Assembly (NCBI RefSeq): GCF_001612665.1
Contig: NZ_BDAX01000009.1
Span: 62,001-126,000 of the forward strand
Length of the DNA: 64,000 nucleotides
Direction: 5' to 3'
Source: Nocardia alba NBRC 108234
Lineage (GTDB): Bacteria > Actinomycetota > Actinomycetes > Mycobacteriales > Mycobacteriaceae
Shown here one piece after another: positions 29,115 through 39,306 of the stretch. Both the position numbers and the translations under genes were made by a program. How positions within the stretch are numbered: position 1 is the first letter of the stretch; every line of letters begins with the position of its first letter. The notes under the pieces are model-generated. The model saw only the letters and a program-made list of their open reading frames with translations. It did no database searches and was not told the origin of the DNA.

Positions 29115-31370
29115 GTGACTGTTTCGCACACCCCCTTCACCGCCACGGTTCTCGGCCTACCGCGCGTGGGCCCGAACCGGGAACTCAAGCGCGCCACCGA
29201 GTCCTACTGGGCAGGCCGTGCCGACGCCGCGCACCTGCACGCGGTCGGCCGTGAACTCCGTCGCGCCCAGCTCACCGAACTCGCGGCGGCCGGACTGGAT
29301 TCGGTGCCGGTGGGCACCTTCTCCTATTACGACCAGATGCTCGACACCGCGGAACTGCTCGGCGCGCTGCCGCCGCGCGTGGCCGGGATCGCCGATCCGC
29401 TCGACCGCTATTTCGCCGCCGCGCGTGGCACCGACACGGTCGCTCCGCTGGAGATGACCAAGTGGTTCGACACCAACTACCACTACCTGGTGCCCGAAAT
29501 CGACACCGACACCGCGTTTTCCCTGCACCCGGGCAAACTGCTGACCGAACTCGGTGAGGCGATCGAGCTCGGGGTCCCCGCGCGGCCGGTGGTGATCGGT
29601 CCGATCACCTTCTTGAAGCTGGCCAAGGCCGCCGACAACGCCGCGCTGGAGCGGCTGCCCGAACTGCTGCCGCTGTACCTCGACCTGCTCGCCCAGCTGG
29701 CGGACGCGGGCGCGCAGTGGGTCCAGCTCGATGAGCCCGTGCTGGTCACCGACCTGACCGAGGCAGAGCTCGCCCTGGTCGGTCGGACCTACAGTGCGCT
29801 GTCGGCCGCGCAGCACCGGCCCGCGATCCTGGTCGCCACCTACTTCGGGCACCCCGATGCCGCCCTGGCGGTGCTGGCCGACACCGAGATCGAGGGTGTC
29901 GCCGTCGATCTCACCGCGGGTACCGATGTCGCGGCGCTGCCCGCCCTGGCCCGCAAACTGGTGGTGGCGGGCGTGGTCGACGGGCGCAATGTCTGGCGCG
30001 CCGATCTCGACGCGGCGCTGGGCACACTGGTCACCCTGCTCGGTAGCGCCGAATCGGTGGCGGTGTCGAGTTCGTGCTCGCTGCTGCACGTGCCGTACTC
30101 GCTGACCCCGGAGACCGGGCTGGACGAGCGGCTGCGCTCGTGGCTGGCCTTCGGCGCCGAGAAGGTCGGCGAGGTGCGCGTCCTGGCCACCGCCCTCACC
30201 GCGGGCGTCGACGCCGTCGCCGACGAGCTGGCCGCGGCCCGCGCCGCGGCCGACTCCCGCCGGACCGACCCGCGCCTGCACAACGACCGGGTCCGGAGCC
30301 GGTTGGCCGCGCTCGACGAGAACGATCTGACCCGCTCCCCCGCCGACGAGCGTCGCGTCCTGCAACGCGATCATCTCGACCTGCCCGTGCTGCCGACCAC
30401 CACCATCGGCTCCTACCCGCAGACCTCGACCATCCGGCTGGCCCGCGCCGCGCTGCGCAAGGGCGAGATCGACCAGGCCGAGTACGAGCGGCGGATGCGG
30501 GCCGAGATCGCCGACGTGATCGCCCTGCAGGAAAAGCTCGGCCTCGACGTGCTGGTGCACGGGGAACCCGAGCGCAACGACATGGTGCAGTACTTCGCCG
30601 AGCTGCTCGATGGTTTCGCCGTCACCGAGGCGGGTTGGGTACAGAGCTACGGCACCCGTTGCGTGCGTCCGCCGATCCTGTTCGGCGACGTCACCCGGCC
30701 CGAGGCGATGACACTGTCGTGGATCGGCTACGCCCAGTCGCTGACCACCAAGCCGGTCAAGGGCATGCTCACCGGCCCGGTGACCATTCTGGCGTGGTCG
30801 TTCGTCCGAGACGACCAGCCGCTGGGCGACTCGGCCCGTCAGGTCGCGCTCGCCATCCGGGACGAGACGGTCGACCTGGAAGCCGGCGGCGCACGGATCA
30901 TCCAGGTCGACGAGCCCGCCCTGCGCGAGCTGCTGCCGCTGCGTGCGGCCGAACAGCCTGCCTACCTGCGGTGGTCGGTGGACTCGTTCCGCCTCGCCAC
31001 CGCGGGTGTCGCCGACACCACCCAGGTGCACACGCACCTGTGCTACTCGGAGTTCGGCGAGGTCATCTCCGCGATCGCGGGGCTGGACGCCGATGTCACC
31101 TCGATCGAGGCGGCGCGCTCGCACATGGAGGTCCTCGACGATCTGAACGCGGCCGGTTTCGCGCTGGGCGTCGGTCCGGGCGTCTACGACATCCACTCAC
31201 CGCGCGTCCCGTCGGTGGAGGAGATCACGACCTCGTTGTCCGCCGCGCTGAAAGCGGTTCCGGCCGAGCGTCTCTGGGTGAACCCCGACTGCGGCCTGAA
31301 AACCCGCGGACCGGTGGAGGTCGAGGAGTCGCTTCGGAATCTGGTGACGGCTGCCGCCGCCCTGCGCTGA
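29115..31370 (+). CDS. metE: cobalamin-independent methionine synthase (751 aa)
   Basis: Methylates homocysteine from 5-methyltetrahydropteroyltriglutamate. Visible blocks are [20 protein letters not shown] at the N terminus, the C-terminal zinc-site segments [12 protein letters not shown] and [15 protein letters not shown], and the intervening [20 protein letters not shown]. The start GTG 29115-29117 has GGAG seven bases upstream; an upstream extension of 51 codons is unsupported because it covers the riboswitch leader. Expression should be off when the upstream cobalamin riboswitch binds B12. Confidence 0.96.
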   Translation: MTVSHTPFTATVLGLPRVGPNRELKRATESYWAGRADAAHLHAVGRELRRAQLTELAAAGLDSVPVGTFSYYDQMLDTAELLGALPPRVAGIADPLDRYFAAARGTDTVAPLEMTKWFDTNYHYLVPEIDTDTAFSLHPGKLLTELGEAIELGVPARPVVIGPITFLKLAKAADNAALERLPELLPLYLDLLAQLADAGAQWVQLDEPVLVTDLTEAELALVGRTYSALSAAQHRPAILVATYFGHPDAALAVLADTEIEGVAVDLTAGTDVAALPALARKLVVAGVVDGRNVWRADLDAALGTLVTLLGSAESVAVSSSCSLLHVPYSLTPETGLDERLRSWLAFGAEKVGEVRVLATALTAGVDAVADELAAARAAADSRRTDPRLHNDRVRSRLAALDENDLTRSPADERRVLQRDHLDLPVLPTTTIGSYPQTSTIRLARAALRKGEIDQAEYERRMRAEIADVIALQEKLGLDVLVHGEPERNDMVQYFAELLDGFAVTEAGWVQSYGTRCVRPPILFGDVTRPEAMTLSWIGYAQSLTTKPVKGMLTGPVTILAWSFVRDDQPLGDSARQVALAIRDETVDLEAGGARIIQVDEPALRELLPLRAAEQPAYLRWSVDSFRLATAGVADTTQVHTHLCYSEFGEVISAIAGLDADVTSIEAARSHMEVLDDLNAAGFALGVGPGVYDIHSPRVPSVEEITTSLSAALKAVPAERLWVNPDCGLKTRGPVEVEESLRNLVTAAAALR

Positions 31371-31714
31371 CCGAGGAAAGCCCACCGCCTCGGCGGTGAG
31401 ACCCGCAGGCCACTGCCCCGAAGGGAGATTCTCCGTCCGGGGCGGTGGTTCTGCTCATCACGAACCGATGATCCCCATGGAATCGGCGATGCCGAAGCGC
31501 TATGGTTGTTCCCCCGGCAACCACACAGGGAACGCGCGGACTCCCTCGGCGACGAACTTTCGTCGCCGCATACGAGCACGCCCCTGTCCCGGCCACGACT
31601 TCGCATGTTACGCACGGGTACGTACAGGTAAAATCCCTTGCAGGACTGGACATTTCCCGGGTCATTCGCCGCTTTCAGCAAACATTGCGAACCCAGCGCG
31701 TTAGGATCTGCGAC
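31371..31714. other. metE-regulator intergenic region
   Basis: About 340 bases between metE and the RamB-like regulator. Besides the terminator hairpin I see no gene-like frame with convincing codon use. The last 60 bases are less GC-rich (AACATTGCG, TTAGGATC) and should contain the regulator promoter. No clear operator repeat was identified. Confidence 0.5.
31410..31448 (+). terminator. candidate metE terminator
   Basis: An 11-base inverted repeat (CCACTGCCCCG at 31410-31420, with CGGGGCGGTGG at 31438-31448, one G-T pair) lies 40 bases after the metE stop and is followed by TTCTG. A shorter repeat, CACCGCC-TC-GGCGGTG, lies just before it. Confidence 0.55.
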
Positions 31715-33139
31715 GTGCGGAAGATGTACGCGGGGGCCAGACTACGAAGGCTGCGCGAAGAACGGCGGATGACCCAGGCAGCGCTCGCGAAGTCGCTGGA
31801 CCTCTCACCCAGCTATCTCAATCAGCTCGAGCGTGATCAGCGTCCCCTGACCATTCCCGTTCTGCTGAAACTCAACTCGACCTTCGATCTCGACGTGCAG
31901 TTCTTCGCCGCCGACTCCGACGCGCGGCTGGTCTCGGACCTACACGAGGTACTGGTGGAAGCCGCGGGCGGCGGCGACACCGCCCCGATCACCGAGGTCG
32001 AGGAACTGGCGACCCGGCTGCCCGAGGTCGCGCGCATCGTGATCGCGATGCACCGGCGGCTGCGCGCGGCGACCGACCAGCTCGACCTGCTGTCCTCGCG
32101 CGTCGACACCCCGGCGGGCGCGCCGGGCACCCCCATGCCGTATGAGGACGTGCGCGATTTCTTCTACGACCACCGCAACCACATCTCCCCCCTCGACCAC
32201 GCCGCCGAGCAACTGTTCGAGGAATCCGGTCTGAGCATCGGCTCGCTGGATCGTCAGCTGGCCCGGATCGCCGAGGAACGCGCGGGCGTCACCGTGCTGG
32301 TGCGCGGCGACGGCGCCGACCCCGCCATCCCGAAACGCCACTACGACCCCGATACCCGCACCCTCACCCTGGCCAGGAGACTGCGGCCGGGGCAGCGCGC
32401 CTTCCAGATCGCGACCACGCTCGGCCTGTTGCTCTACGGCCGCGAGATCGACAACGTCCTGGCCGAATCCCGGGCGCTCACCGGCGAATCCCGTACGTTG
32501 GCCCGGGTCGGGCTGGCCAACTACTTCGCCGGCGCGCTGATCCTGCCCTACGGCCGGTTTCTCCGGTCGGCCGAGGAATTGCGCTACGACGTCGACCTGC
32601 TCGCGCTGCGGTTCGAGGTCGGGTTCGAGACGGTCTGCCACCGGCTCAGCACGCTGCAACGACAGGGTCAGCGCGGGGTGCCGTTCTTCCTGGTGCGCAC
32701 CGATCGGGCGGGCAATATCTCGAAGCGCCAGTCCGCCACCGCGTTCCACTTCTCCCGGGTGGGTGGCAGTTGCCCACTGTGGGTCACCCACGAGGCGTTC
32801 GCGCATCCCGGTCGCATCCTCACCCAGGTCTCGGAGATGCCCGACGGGCGCCGGTATCTGTGGATCGCCCGCACCACTCCCGCCGCAGCGCAGGGGTTCG
32901 GGGCGGCGTCGAAGAACTTCGTCATCGGGCTCGGCTGCGATATCGAATACGCCGACCGGCTGGTGTACTCACAGGGGCTGCAGTTGGAAGACCCGCACGT
33001 GGCGGTGCCGATCGGGGCCGGATGCAAGGTGTGCGAGCGTCCGTCCTGCCCGCAACGCGCGTTCCCGCAGATCGGGCGATCGTTGGCCGTGACCGAACAC
33101 ACCAGCACCGACCTGCCGTACCCGCGCGTGCCTCGCTGA
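31715..33139 (+). CDS. RamB/short-chain fatty-acid-type XRE transcriptional regulator (474 aa)
   Basis: The N-terminal XRE helix-turn-helix (RLRRLREERRMTQAALAKSLDLSPSYLNQLERDQRPL) is followed by a long C-terminal domain of the RamB/DUF2083 type, with an IrrE-like GLANYFAGALILPY region and a cysteine block CKVCERPSCPQRAFPQIGR. RamB represses acetate and glyoxylate-cycle genes in corynebacteria and mycobacteria; the target here is not adjacent. The start GTG 31715-31717 has AGGA eight bases upstream, giving an N-terminal VRKMYAGARL; ATG 31724 is an alternative. The gene is convergent to recG (13 bases apart). Confidence 0.85.
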   Translation: MRKMYAGARLRRLREERRMTQAALAKSLDLSPSYLNQLERDQRPLTIPVLLKLNSTFDLDVQFFAADSDARLVSDLHEVLVEAAGGGDTAPITEVEELATRLPEVARIVIAMHRRLRAATDQLDLLSSRVDTPAGAPGTPMPYEDVRDFFYDHRNHISPLDHAAEQLFEESGLSIGSLDRQLARIAEERAGVTVLVRGDGADPAIPKRHYDPDTRTLTLARRLRPGQRAFQIATTLGLLLYGREIDNVLAESRALTGESRTLARVGLANYFAGALILPYGRFLRSAEELRYDVDLLALRFEVGFETVCHRLSTLQRQGQRGVPFFLVRTDRAGNISKRQSATAFHFSRVGGSCPLWVTHEAFAHPGRILTQVSEMPDGRRYLWIARTTPAAAQGFGAASKNFVIGLGCDIEYADRLVYSQGLQLEDPHVAVPIGAGCKVCERPSCPQRAFPQIGRSLAVTEHTSTDLPYPRVPR

Positions 33140-33152
33140 CACCGCGCGGGTC

Positions 33153-35411
33153 TCAGGACTTGGCGAGGTATTCGATGCGTTCGCCGTCGACGGCGGCGTG
33201 CATCATGCCCGCCAAGCCTGGGTGCTTCACCAGACCCGGGTCCTCGGCGACGACCTGTCGGGCGAGTTCCTGTGCGGCGGTGATCACCTCGAGGTCGTCG
33301 AGCAAGGAGAGCAACCGCAGCGACCGGGCGGTACCGGACTGCGCCGAGCCGAGGACGTCACCTTCGCGACGCTGCCGTAGGTCGAGCACGGAGAGCTCGA
33401 AGCCGTCGGTGGTCGCCGCCACCGCCTCCAGCCGCGCCATCGCCGTGCCGCCCGGCGCGGCATCGGTGACCAGCAGGCACAAGCCGGGATGTTTGCCGCG
33501 CCCGATCCGGCCACGCAGCTGGTGCAGCTGACTCACGCCGAACCGGTCGGCGTCGACGATCACCATGACGGTCGCGTTGGGCACGTCGACGCCGACCTCG
33601 ACCACCGTGGTGCAGACCAGTACATCGATGGCGCCGTCGTTGAACTGGCGCATCACGTGGTCTTTCTCATCGGAGGGCAGCCTGCCGTGCAGCAGGCCGA
33701 CCCGCACCCCGGCGAGCGGCCCCGCGCCCAGCGTCTCGTACATCTCGACCGCGGCGGCGGTGGTCGGCCCTTCCTTGTCGGCCTTCTTGCCCTTCGCCGG
33801 TGGTGCGTCGGGGTCCTCGCCGATGCGCGAGCACACGACATAGGCCTGTCTGCCCTGGCCGACCTCTTCGACGATGCGCTCCCACGCGCGATCCACCCAC
33901 CCCGGGTGCAGTTTGCGCGGAACGACTTTCGACACGATCGGCGAGCGACCCTTGGGCAGCTGGGTGAGGGTAGAGGTTTCGAGGTCGCCGAGGGTGGTCA
34001 TCGCGATGGTGCGCGGAATCGGGGTGGCGGTCATCACCAGCAGATGCGGACTGATGCCGTCTTTCGCCTTGGCGCGCAACGCATCTCGCTGCTCGACACC
34101 GAAGCGGTGTTGTTCGTCGACCACCACGAGGCCGAGATCGTAGAACTCGACGGCATCCTGGATCAGCGCGTGGGTGCCGATGACGATGCCCGCCTCGCCG
34201 GTCATCGCGTCCAGCAGCGCGGCCTTTTTCGCGGCGGTGGACATCGATCCGGTGAGCAGCACGACCTTGGTCGAGTTCTCCGCGGCGCCCAGTTCGCCCG
34301 CGTTGCCGAGATCACCGAGCATGGCCCGCAGCGACCGATAGTGCTGGGCGGCAAGGACTTCGGTGGGCGCCAGCAGGGCACACTGGCGGTGCGAGTCCAC
34401 CACCTGGAGCATGGCGTTCAGTGCCACGATCGTCTTGCCCGAACCCACCTCGCCCTGGAGCAGGCGGTGCATCGGGCGGGTACGCGACAGATCGTCGGAG
34501 ATTTCCGCGAGCACCTGCTGCTGGCCTTCGGTGAGCTCGAACGGCAACCGCTGATCGAAGGTGGCGGCGATGCCCTCGGCCACGGGCGGGCAGGCGGGGG
34601 CGGTGCGGCCCTCGACCTCGTGGCGACGTTCGGCCAGCACGAGCTGCAGGGCGAGCGCCTCGTCGAAACGAAGTCTGTCCCTTGCCTTCTCGATATCCAG
34701 CTTGTGCTCGGGAAGGTGGATCAGGCGCAGCGCTTCGGCGAGCGCGAGCAGGTGACGTTCCTCGCGCAGGTCGGCGGGCAGCGGGTCCTCGATGGGGTCG
34801 AGCTGGTCGAGCACCTGGCGGATGCAGGCGAGCAGGTCCCAGCTCTGCACCTTCGCGGTCGCCGGATACACGGGCACGAATTCGCGTTCGAAGAACGAGG
34901 CATCCACTCCGCCCGCGCCTTTCGCGCTCTGGGCCAGACCGCGCAGCGCGCCGCTGCCGCGTACCGAGGTGAGTTCGGCCACACCGGATTCCGCCGTGTC
35001 GGGCAGGATCAGGTAGTCGGGATGCGAGAGATTCCAGCGGTCGGGACGCCACCAGTGCACGGTGCCCGACATCATCGCTCGCACACCCTCTTTCACCAGA
35101 TAGCGCACTTTGTCGCCGTTGAAGAAGGTGGCTTCCAGTGGACGCTGGGCGCCGGTATCGAGCTGCACTTTCAACAGGGAGCCGCGCCGGTTCTTCATCG
35201 GGCGCAGTTCGGTTTTCGTGATGCGGCCGATGACGGTGATGTGCGCGCCCTCCTCCGGCTCCTCCTCGGTGAGGGGCTGGCCCTGGGTGGCGTAGCGCAC
35301 CGGATAGTGGCGCAGCAGGTCCTCGACGGTGGTCATGTCGAACGCCTCGGTCAGCCGGTCGGCCGCCTTGACACCCAGCACGTGGTCGAGCCGGTCACTC
35401 AACGTCGCCAT
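33153..35411 (-). CDS. recG: ATP-dependent DNA helicase RecG (752 aa)
   Basis: Branch-migrating helicase for recombination and fork rescue. The N-terminal wedge OB domain is followed by helicase motifs: Walker A QGEVGSGKTIVALNAM, motif II DEQHRFGV, motif III TATPIPRTIA, motif V VEVGVDVPNATVMVI and motif VI QLHQLRGRIGRG. It starts TAG-ATG directly on the stop of the DAK2 gene, so translation is coupled. In M. tuberculosis recG (Rv2973c) is similarly next to the DAK genes. Confidence 0.97.
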   Translation of the reverse strand: MATLSDRLDHVLGVKAADRLTEAFDMTTVEDLLRHYPVRYATQGQPLTEEEPEEGAHITVIGRITKTELRPMKNRRGSLLKVQLDTGAQRPLEATFFNGDKVRYLVKEGVRAMMSGTVHWWRPDRWNLSHPDYLILPDTAESGVAELTSVRGSGALRGLAQSAKGAGGVDASFFEREFVPVYPATAKVQSWDLLACIRQVLDQLDPIEDPLPADLREERHLLALAEALRLIHLPEHKLDIEKARDRLRFDEALALQLVLAERRHEVEGRTAPACPPVAEGIAATFDQRLPFELTEGQQQVLAEISDDLSRTRPMHRLLQGEVGSGKTIVALNAMLQVVDSHRQCALLAPTEVLAAQHYRSLRAMLGDLGNAGELGAAENSTKVVLLTGSMSTAAKKAALLDAMTGEAGIVIGTHALIQDAVEFYDLGLVVVDEQHRFGVEQRDALRAKAKDGISPHLLVMTATPIPRTIAMTTLGDLETSTLTQLPKGRSPIVSKVVPRKLHPGWVDRAWERIVEEVGQGRQAYVVCSRIGEDPDAPPAKGKKADKEGPTTAAAVEMYETLGAGPLAGVRVGLLHGRLPSDEKDHVMRQFNDGAIDVLVCTTVVEVGVDVPNATVMVIVDADRFGVSQLHQLRGRIGRGKHPGLCLLVTDAAPGGTAMARLEAVAATTDGFELSVLDLRQRREGDVLGSAQSGTARSLRLLSLLDDLEVITAAQELARQVVAEDPGLVKHPGLAGMMHAAVDGERIEYLAKS

Positions 35412-37370
35412 CTACTCGACCCCTATCTGCACCAGATCCGCTTGCTGTCCACCGGAATACACGACTACCTCGACACCGGGGAAGCCGGCCGTCACATGGT
35501 CGGCGAGCACCTGTGCCAGTTCGGCCCCCGTATCGGCGCCCATCAGCAGTGTCACCAATTCCCCACCGAGACCGAGCATTCGGTCGAGCAGGATCCGGCC
35601 CGCGCCGACCACGTCGGGGTCGATCACCACCACATCCTGACCGACGAGACCGAGTCCATCACCGGGAGAACACATTCCGACCATGGTCAGAGCCCGTACC
35701 CGGGCCGCGCGCAGCGCACCCCACCGCATGGTCGCCGCCGCCTCCGACATCGCGAAGGCGTCATCCACCGCGATCCGGCCGCGATCGTGCACCGCCAGCG
35801 CCGCCAGGCCCTGCACCATCGACGCGCTCGGCAGCAACAGCACATCACGCGAACCGTCACGCGCGGCCACACCGACGGCGACGAGTTCCTGCGCGGGCAG
35901 GGCGCCGTTGGGCAACACGAGCACCTCACGATGGGGCATCCGCCGGATGGCGGTGAGCAGAGCGCTCGAATCGACCTGCCGATCCCCGCGTAACACCACC
36001 GCCCCGGCATCTTCGAACAGCCGGGCGGCGGCAGCGCCCGCGGCCACCGCGAGGACGCCGCGGTCGGCGAGACCTTCGCGATCTCCGAAGGGGGGCCCGG
36101 TCGGAGCGTCGGCGGTCGCGGACACGACGCCGCTGTCCGCGGCACGCGGCAGGCCGTCACCGGCACCGCTCGAACGCTGCGCGGCGTTGTCTGCACCCTG
36201 CCGCGTGGCGAACCCGTCGATACCGGCCTCGTGGCGGTCGTTGTGGGGTGCGGTCACCGCGAAGCTCTCGATCCGGATGCTCGTCACGGTGCCCACGGCC
36301 AGACCGGCCTCGATCGCCGCCCCCGCGTCGCGGCAGTGCACGTGGGCAGACCAGGTGCTGTCACCGTCGCCGACCACGACCACCGAATCGCCGAGCACGG
36401 CGAGCCGGTCCCGCAGCCCACCCGCCGCGGTCTCGTCGGTGCCCGAGATCACGTACATGACCTCGAAGTGCGGGTCGGCGTCGCGATCACGGTGCTCGTG
36501 GTCGTCGCGGGTGTCGGGAAGCCGACGCTCGCCACCGTCGGGAACGGCCGTCGCGGCGCCCTCGTATCGACGGTCGTGATCGATGTCACCGGAGATCGGG
36601 GCGACCCGGGTGACGCCGTCGACGTCATCGGGCCGAGGATGCGGGCTGACCCGGGTGGCTCCGTCGACGTCATCCGGCCGGCGATGCGGGCCGTGGTCCG
36701 CCCGCTGGCCCCGCGTGTACCGGACTCGCGCGGGCACCTCACCGCAGATTTCGGCCACGAGGCAGTCGAGCAACACCAGCAGGCCGCGCGCCCCCGCGTC
36801 GACGACTCCCGCCGCGCGCAGCACCCCCAACTGCGTCGGCGTCCGGCTCAGCGCCCGCGCGGCCCCCTCGGCGGCGGCGCGGGCCACCTCGGCCAGGGAA
36901 GGCTCGGTGACCTCGGCGGCAGCGGCGGCGGCGCGGTCGAGAACCGTGAGGATGGTGCCCTCGACCGGGGCGCTCAGACCCGTGCGCACCAGCACCGCCG
37001 ACCGTAGCAACGCCTCCTGCAACCGCACGCCGGTCAGCGGGCCGGCGACAACGGCCTCCGCGATCCCCCGCAACACCTGCGACAGGATGATGCCCGAGTT
37101 TCCGCGCGCACCCGTCGTCGCACCGCGGGCCAAGGCCTGGGCGACCGAGTGCGAGGTGGGGTCCGGCCCGTCGAGCACCGCGCGCTCCGCCGTCGCGACG
37201 GCGGCTCGCATGGTGGCGAGCAGATTGGTCCCGGTGTCGGCGTCGGCGATGGGGAACACGTTGAGCGCGTCGATCTCCGCGCGACGTAGCTCCAGATCGG
37301 TGCGGCAACCGCGGGCCCAGACCAGCAGATCGGGGCCGTCGAGAGACTCCCGCACGTGCGCCACCGCCAC
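35412..37370 (-). CDS. DAK2 domain fusion protein (YloV/FakA family, about 652 aa)
   Basis: Kinase-like DAK2 domain from about residue 15 (RTDLELRRAEIDALNVFPIADADTGTNLLATM, with GARGNSGIILSQVLRGIAE). A central variable segment and a C-terminal DegV-like FakA region (PHREVLVLPNG, RILLDRMLGLGGELVTLLMGADTG) follow. In firmicutes FakA phosphorylates fatty acids; substrate here is unproven. Start is among GTG codons at 37368-37370 and 37362-37364; neither is certain. The linker near residue 230-260 carries a 45-base tandem duplication (36603-36692). It is the first gene of an operon with recG. Confidence 0.88.
   Translation of the reverse strand: MAVAHVRESLDGPDLLVWARGCRTDLELRRAEIDALNVFPIADADTGTNLLATMRAAVATAERAVLDGPDPTSHSVAQALARGATTGARGNSGIILSQVLRGIAEAVVAGPLTGVRLQEALLRSAVLVRTGLSAPVEGTILTVLDRAAAAAAEVTEPSLAEVARAAAEGAARALSRTPTQLGVLRAAGVVDAGARGLLVLLDCLVAEICGEVPARVRYTRGQRADHGPHRRPDDVDGATRVSPHPRPDDVDGVTRVAPISGDIDHDRRYEGAATAVPDGGERRLPDTRDDHEHRDRDADPHFEVMYVISGTDETAAGGLRDRLAVLGDSVVVVGDGDSTWSAHVHCRDAGAAIEAGLAVGTVTSIRIESFAVTAPHNDRHEAGIDGFATRQGADNAAQRSSGAGDGLPRAADSGVVSATADAPTGPPFGDREGLADRGVLAVAAGAAAARLFEDAGAVVLRGDRQVDSSALLTAIRRMPHREVLVLPNGALPAQELVAVGVAARDGSRDVLLLPSASMVQGLAALAVHDRGRIAVDDAFAMSEAAATMRWGALRAARVRALTMVGMCSPGDGLGLVGQDVVVIDPDVVGAGRILLDRMLGLGGELVTLLMGADTGAELAQVLADHVTAGFPGVEVVVYSGGQQADLVQIGVE
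36603..36692 (-). repeat. two-copy 45-base in-frame tandem repeat in the DAK2 gene linker
   Basis: Units 36603-36647 and 36648-36692 differ at about six positions. In the protein they give repeats of the form RPDDVDG-TRV. The repeat keeps the reading frame and lies in a charged, presumably disordered linker. Confidence 0.85.
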
Positions 37371-37668
37371 CTCGCTCCCCGTTCTGCGTACCCGCCCGCC
37401 GAGCACGCACGCCAGGTTAGCGGCAGCTACCGACCGGACTACGCTGAACTCGGACGGGCCGCGCATCGGGCTGTGCTCGGCGGGTCGACCGGGATACCCG
37501 GTTTGGAACTTCGAGGTCCGGCCCGCTAGTCTTGCAGGGTTGCTTTGTGCGGCCCACGTGGGTCTGCGCTGGCCGACGACAGTCGGCAAGGCATTTGATG
37601 ACATCAGTTTCCGGTTCAGCGGGCATACGTGCGCCGCTGTCCGCTTATGACATGAAGGAGCTCGCGAC

Positions 37669-37860
37669 ATGGCTGCCGTTTGCGACGTCTGCGCCAAGGG
37701 CCCCGGTTTCGGGAAGTCGGTCTCGCACTCGCACCGGCGCACCAACCGTCGCTGGAACCCGAACATCCAGACCGTGCGTGCGCAGGTTGCCCCTGGCAAC
37801 ACCCGCCGGATGAACGTGTGCACCTCCTGCCTGAAGGCGGGCAAGGTCGTCCGCGGCTGA
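37669..37860 (+). CDS. rpmB: 50S ribosomal protein L28, zinc-type (63 aa)
   Basis: [32 protein letters not shown] pattern of L28 with CxxC pairs (CDVC and CTSC), the zinc-binding C+ form. The ribosome site GAAGGAG lies 9 bases upstream. It is divergent from the DAK2-recG operon, as in mycobacteria and other actinobacteria, where rpmB is next to the DAK gene. A hairpin terminator follows at 37882-37926. Confidence 0.97.
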   Translation: MAAVCDVCAKGPGFGKSVSHSHRRTNRRWNPNIQTVRAQVAPGNTRRMNVCTSCLKAGKVVRG

Positions 37861-37881
37861 TTCTCAGCCCGTACATTCTGC

Positions 37882-37926
37882 CGACAATGCCCCGGCACCC
37901 CTCGCGGGTGATCCGGGGCGTTGTCG
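37882..37926 (+). terminator. rpmB terminator
   Basis: Stem CGACAATGCCCCGG (37882-37895) with CCGGGGCGTTGTCG (37913-37926), one G-T pair. An inner stem CACCC-CTCGC-GGGTG sits within the loop, so the whole element is a nearly continuous 19-base hairpin starting 21 bases after the rpmB stop. Confidence 0.8.
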
Positions 37927-37953
37927 TACCACGGCTCCCCGGACGAGCCCGCC

Positions 37954-38460
37954 GTGTCTGACTGGCGGATCGCGCCGCTCACGGCGAACCGGGTCACCGA
38001 ACTCGCCGCCTGCCACATCGCGAGCTGGCGGGAGGCCTACAACGCGCTCGTCCCCGCGCACATCCTCGACGGCTTCGACCTCGAACGCTCCGCGGTCACG
38101 TGGGAACGTCGGCGCGCCGCGGGCACCCACCGATTGCCGGTGGCGCTGGTCGGCGACCGCCTGATCGGTTTCGCCGCCGGAACGGATTCGCCCGTCGACG
38201 CTCGACCGGTGCCGCCGCGCGCGCCGACCGAGGCCGAACTTGAGGCACTCTATGTCCGTAGCACCTGGCACGGCACCGGCATCGCCGACGCTCTGCTCGC
38301 AGCGGCAGCTCCCCGGTCGCCGTGCACGCTGTGGGTCTTCGGCGACTATCCGCGCGCCCACGCCTTTTACCGCAGGCACGGCTTCACCGACACCGGTATC
38401 CGCCGCACCGACCCGTTCACCCTGCTGCCCGAACAATTGTGGCGACGCGAGCCGGGTTAA
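37954..38460 (+). CDS. GNAT-family N-acetyltransferase (168 aa)
   Basis: GNAT fold with the acetyl-CoA pyrophosphate loop segment ALYVRSTWHGTGIADALL (R/QxxGxG/A type) and the later HAFYRRHGFTDTG. The N-terminal CHIASWREAYNALVP is common in this family. I chose GTG 37954-37956, because the upstream TTG (37921) lies inside the rpmB terminator; this start is not certain. The substrate is unknown. The crotonase gene begins nine bases after its stop. Confidence 0.85.
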   Translation: MSDWRIAPLTANRVTELAACHIASWREAYNALVPAHILDGFDLERSAVTWERRRAAGTHRLPVALVGDRLIGFAAGTDSPVDARPVPPRAPTEAELEALYVRSTWHGTGIADALLAAAAPRSPCTLWVFGDYPRAHAFYRRHGFTDTGIRRTDPFTLLPEQLWRREPG

Positions 38461-38469
38461 TGTGACGCC

Positions 38470-39258
38470 ATGAGTACCACCGAACCGGTCGCCGCCGCCG
38501 AGATCATCGACGGCGTGCTCCACCTGACCATCGCCACCTCCGCAGCGGGCGCCTCGATGGATTTCGACCTGATCAACGCGGGCACCGCGGCGCTGCGCGA
38601 CCTCGACCCGTCGGTCGGCGCGATCCTGCTCATCGGCGCGGGCGCCAACTTCTGCGCGGGCGGCAATGTCCGTGATTTCGCCGCGGCCGACGACCGCGGC
38701 GCCTACCTGCACCAGCTGGCCGACGAACTCCACGATTTCGTCCGCGCGCTGGCAGCGGCCCCCGTCCCCGTGATCGCCGCCGTGCAGGGTTGGGCGGCGG
38801 GTGCGGGCATGAGCCTGGTCTGCGCCGCCGACATCGCGATCGGCGGGCCCTCGACGAAACTGCGCCCCGCCTACCCCGGCATCGGCCTGTCCCCCGACGG
38901 CGGCATGTCCTGGCTGCTGCCCCGCATCGTCGGCCACGGCCGCGCCAGCGAGATCCTGCTCACCGACGCCGTGCTCGACGCCGAAGAAGCTGTCCGCCTC
39001 GGCATTCTGAGCCGCACCGTCGCCGACGACGAGATCCGCGCCGAAGCCCTCCGCCTCGCACAGACCTTCGTCAACGGCCCCCGCGCCACCTACGCGGCCA
39101 TGAAAAAGCTGCTGGCCCAGTCGCCCACAGCGATTCTGGACCAGCAGCTGGACGCCGAACGCGACAGCATCTCCGCCGCCGCGAACAGCAACACCGGCCG
39201 CGAAGGCGTAGACGCCTTCGTCAACAAGCGCAAACCGAACTACGTGGGCCTCACGTAA
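38470..39258 (+). CDS. enoyl-CoA hydratase/isomerase family protein (262 aa)
   Basis: Crotonase fold. The oxyanion-hole blocks are GAGANFCAGGNVRDF and AAVQGWAAGAGMSLVCAADIAIGGPS; the catalytic-region segment is PGIGLSPDGGMSWLLPRIVG, where the usual glutamate positions are partly replaced, so the exact reaction (hydratase, isomerase or hydrolase) is unclear. The C terminus with AFVNKRKPNY is usual. It follows the GNAT gene after nine bases. Confidence 0.92.
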   Translation: MSTTEPVAAAEIIDGVLHLTIATSAAGASMDFDLINAGTAALRDLDPSVGAILLIGAGANFCAGGNVRDFAAADDRGAYLHQLADELHDFVRALAAAPVPVIAAVQGWAAGAGMSLVCAADIAIGGPSTKLRPAYPGIGLSPDGGMSWLLPRIVGHGRASEILLTDAVLDAEEAVRLGILSRTVADDEIRAEALRLAQTFVNGPRATYAAMKKLLAQSPTAILDQQLDAERDSISAAANSNTGREGVDAFVNKRKPNYVGLT

Positions 39259-39306
39259 ATAAGAGTCACCCACTCCCGCGCGGCACGACCTCCCCCGGGC
39301 GGAACC

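Noticed and set aside
29157..31196. 679-codon frame opposite metE
   Set aside because: Antisense shadow of metE; no family resemblance.
33489..35993. 834-codon frame opposite recG and the DAK2 gene
   Set aside because: Spans two real minus-strand genes and is compositionally a shadow.
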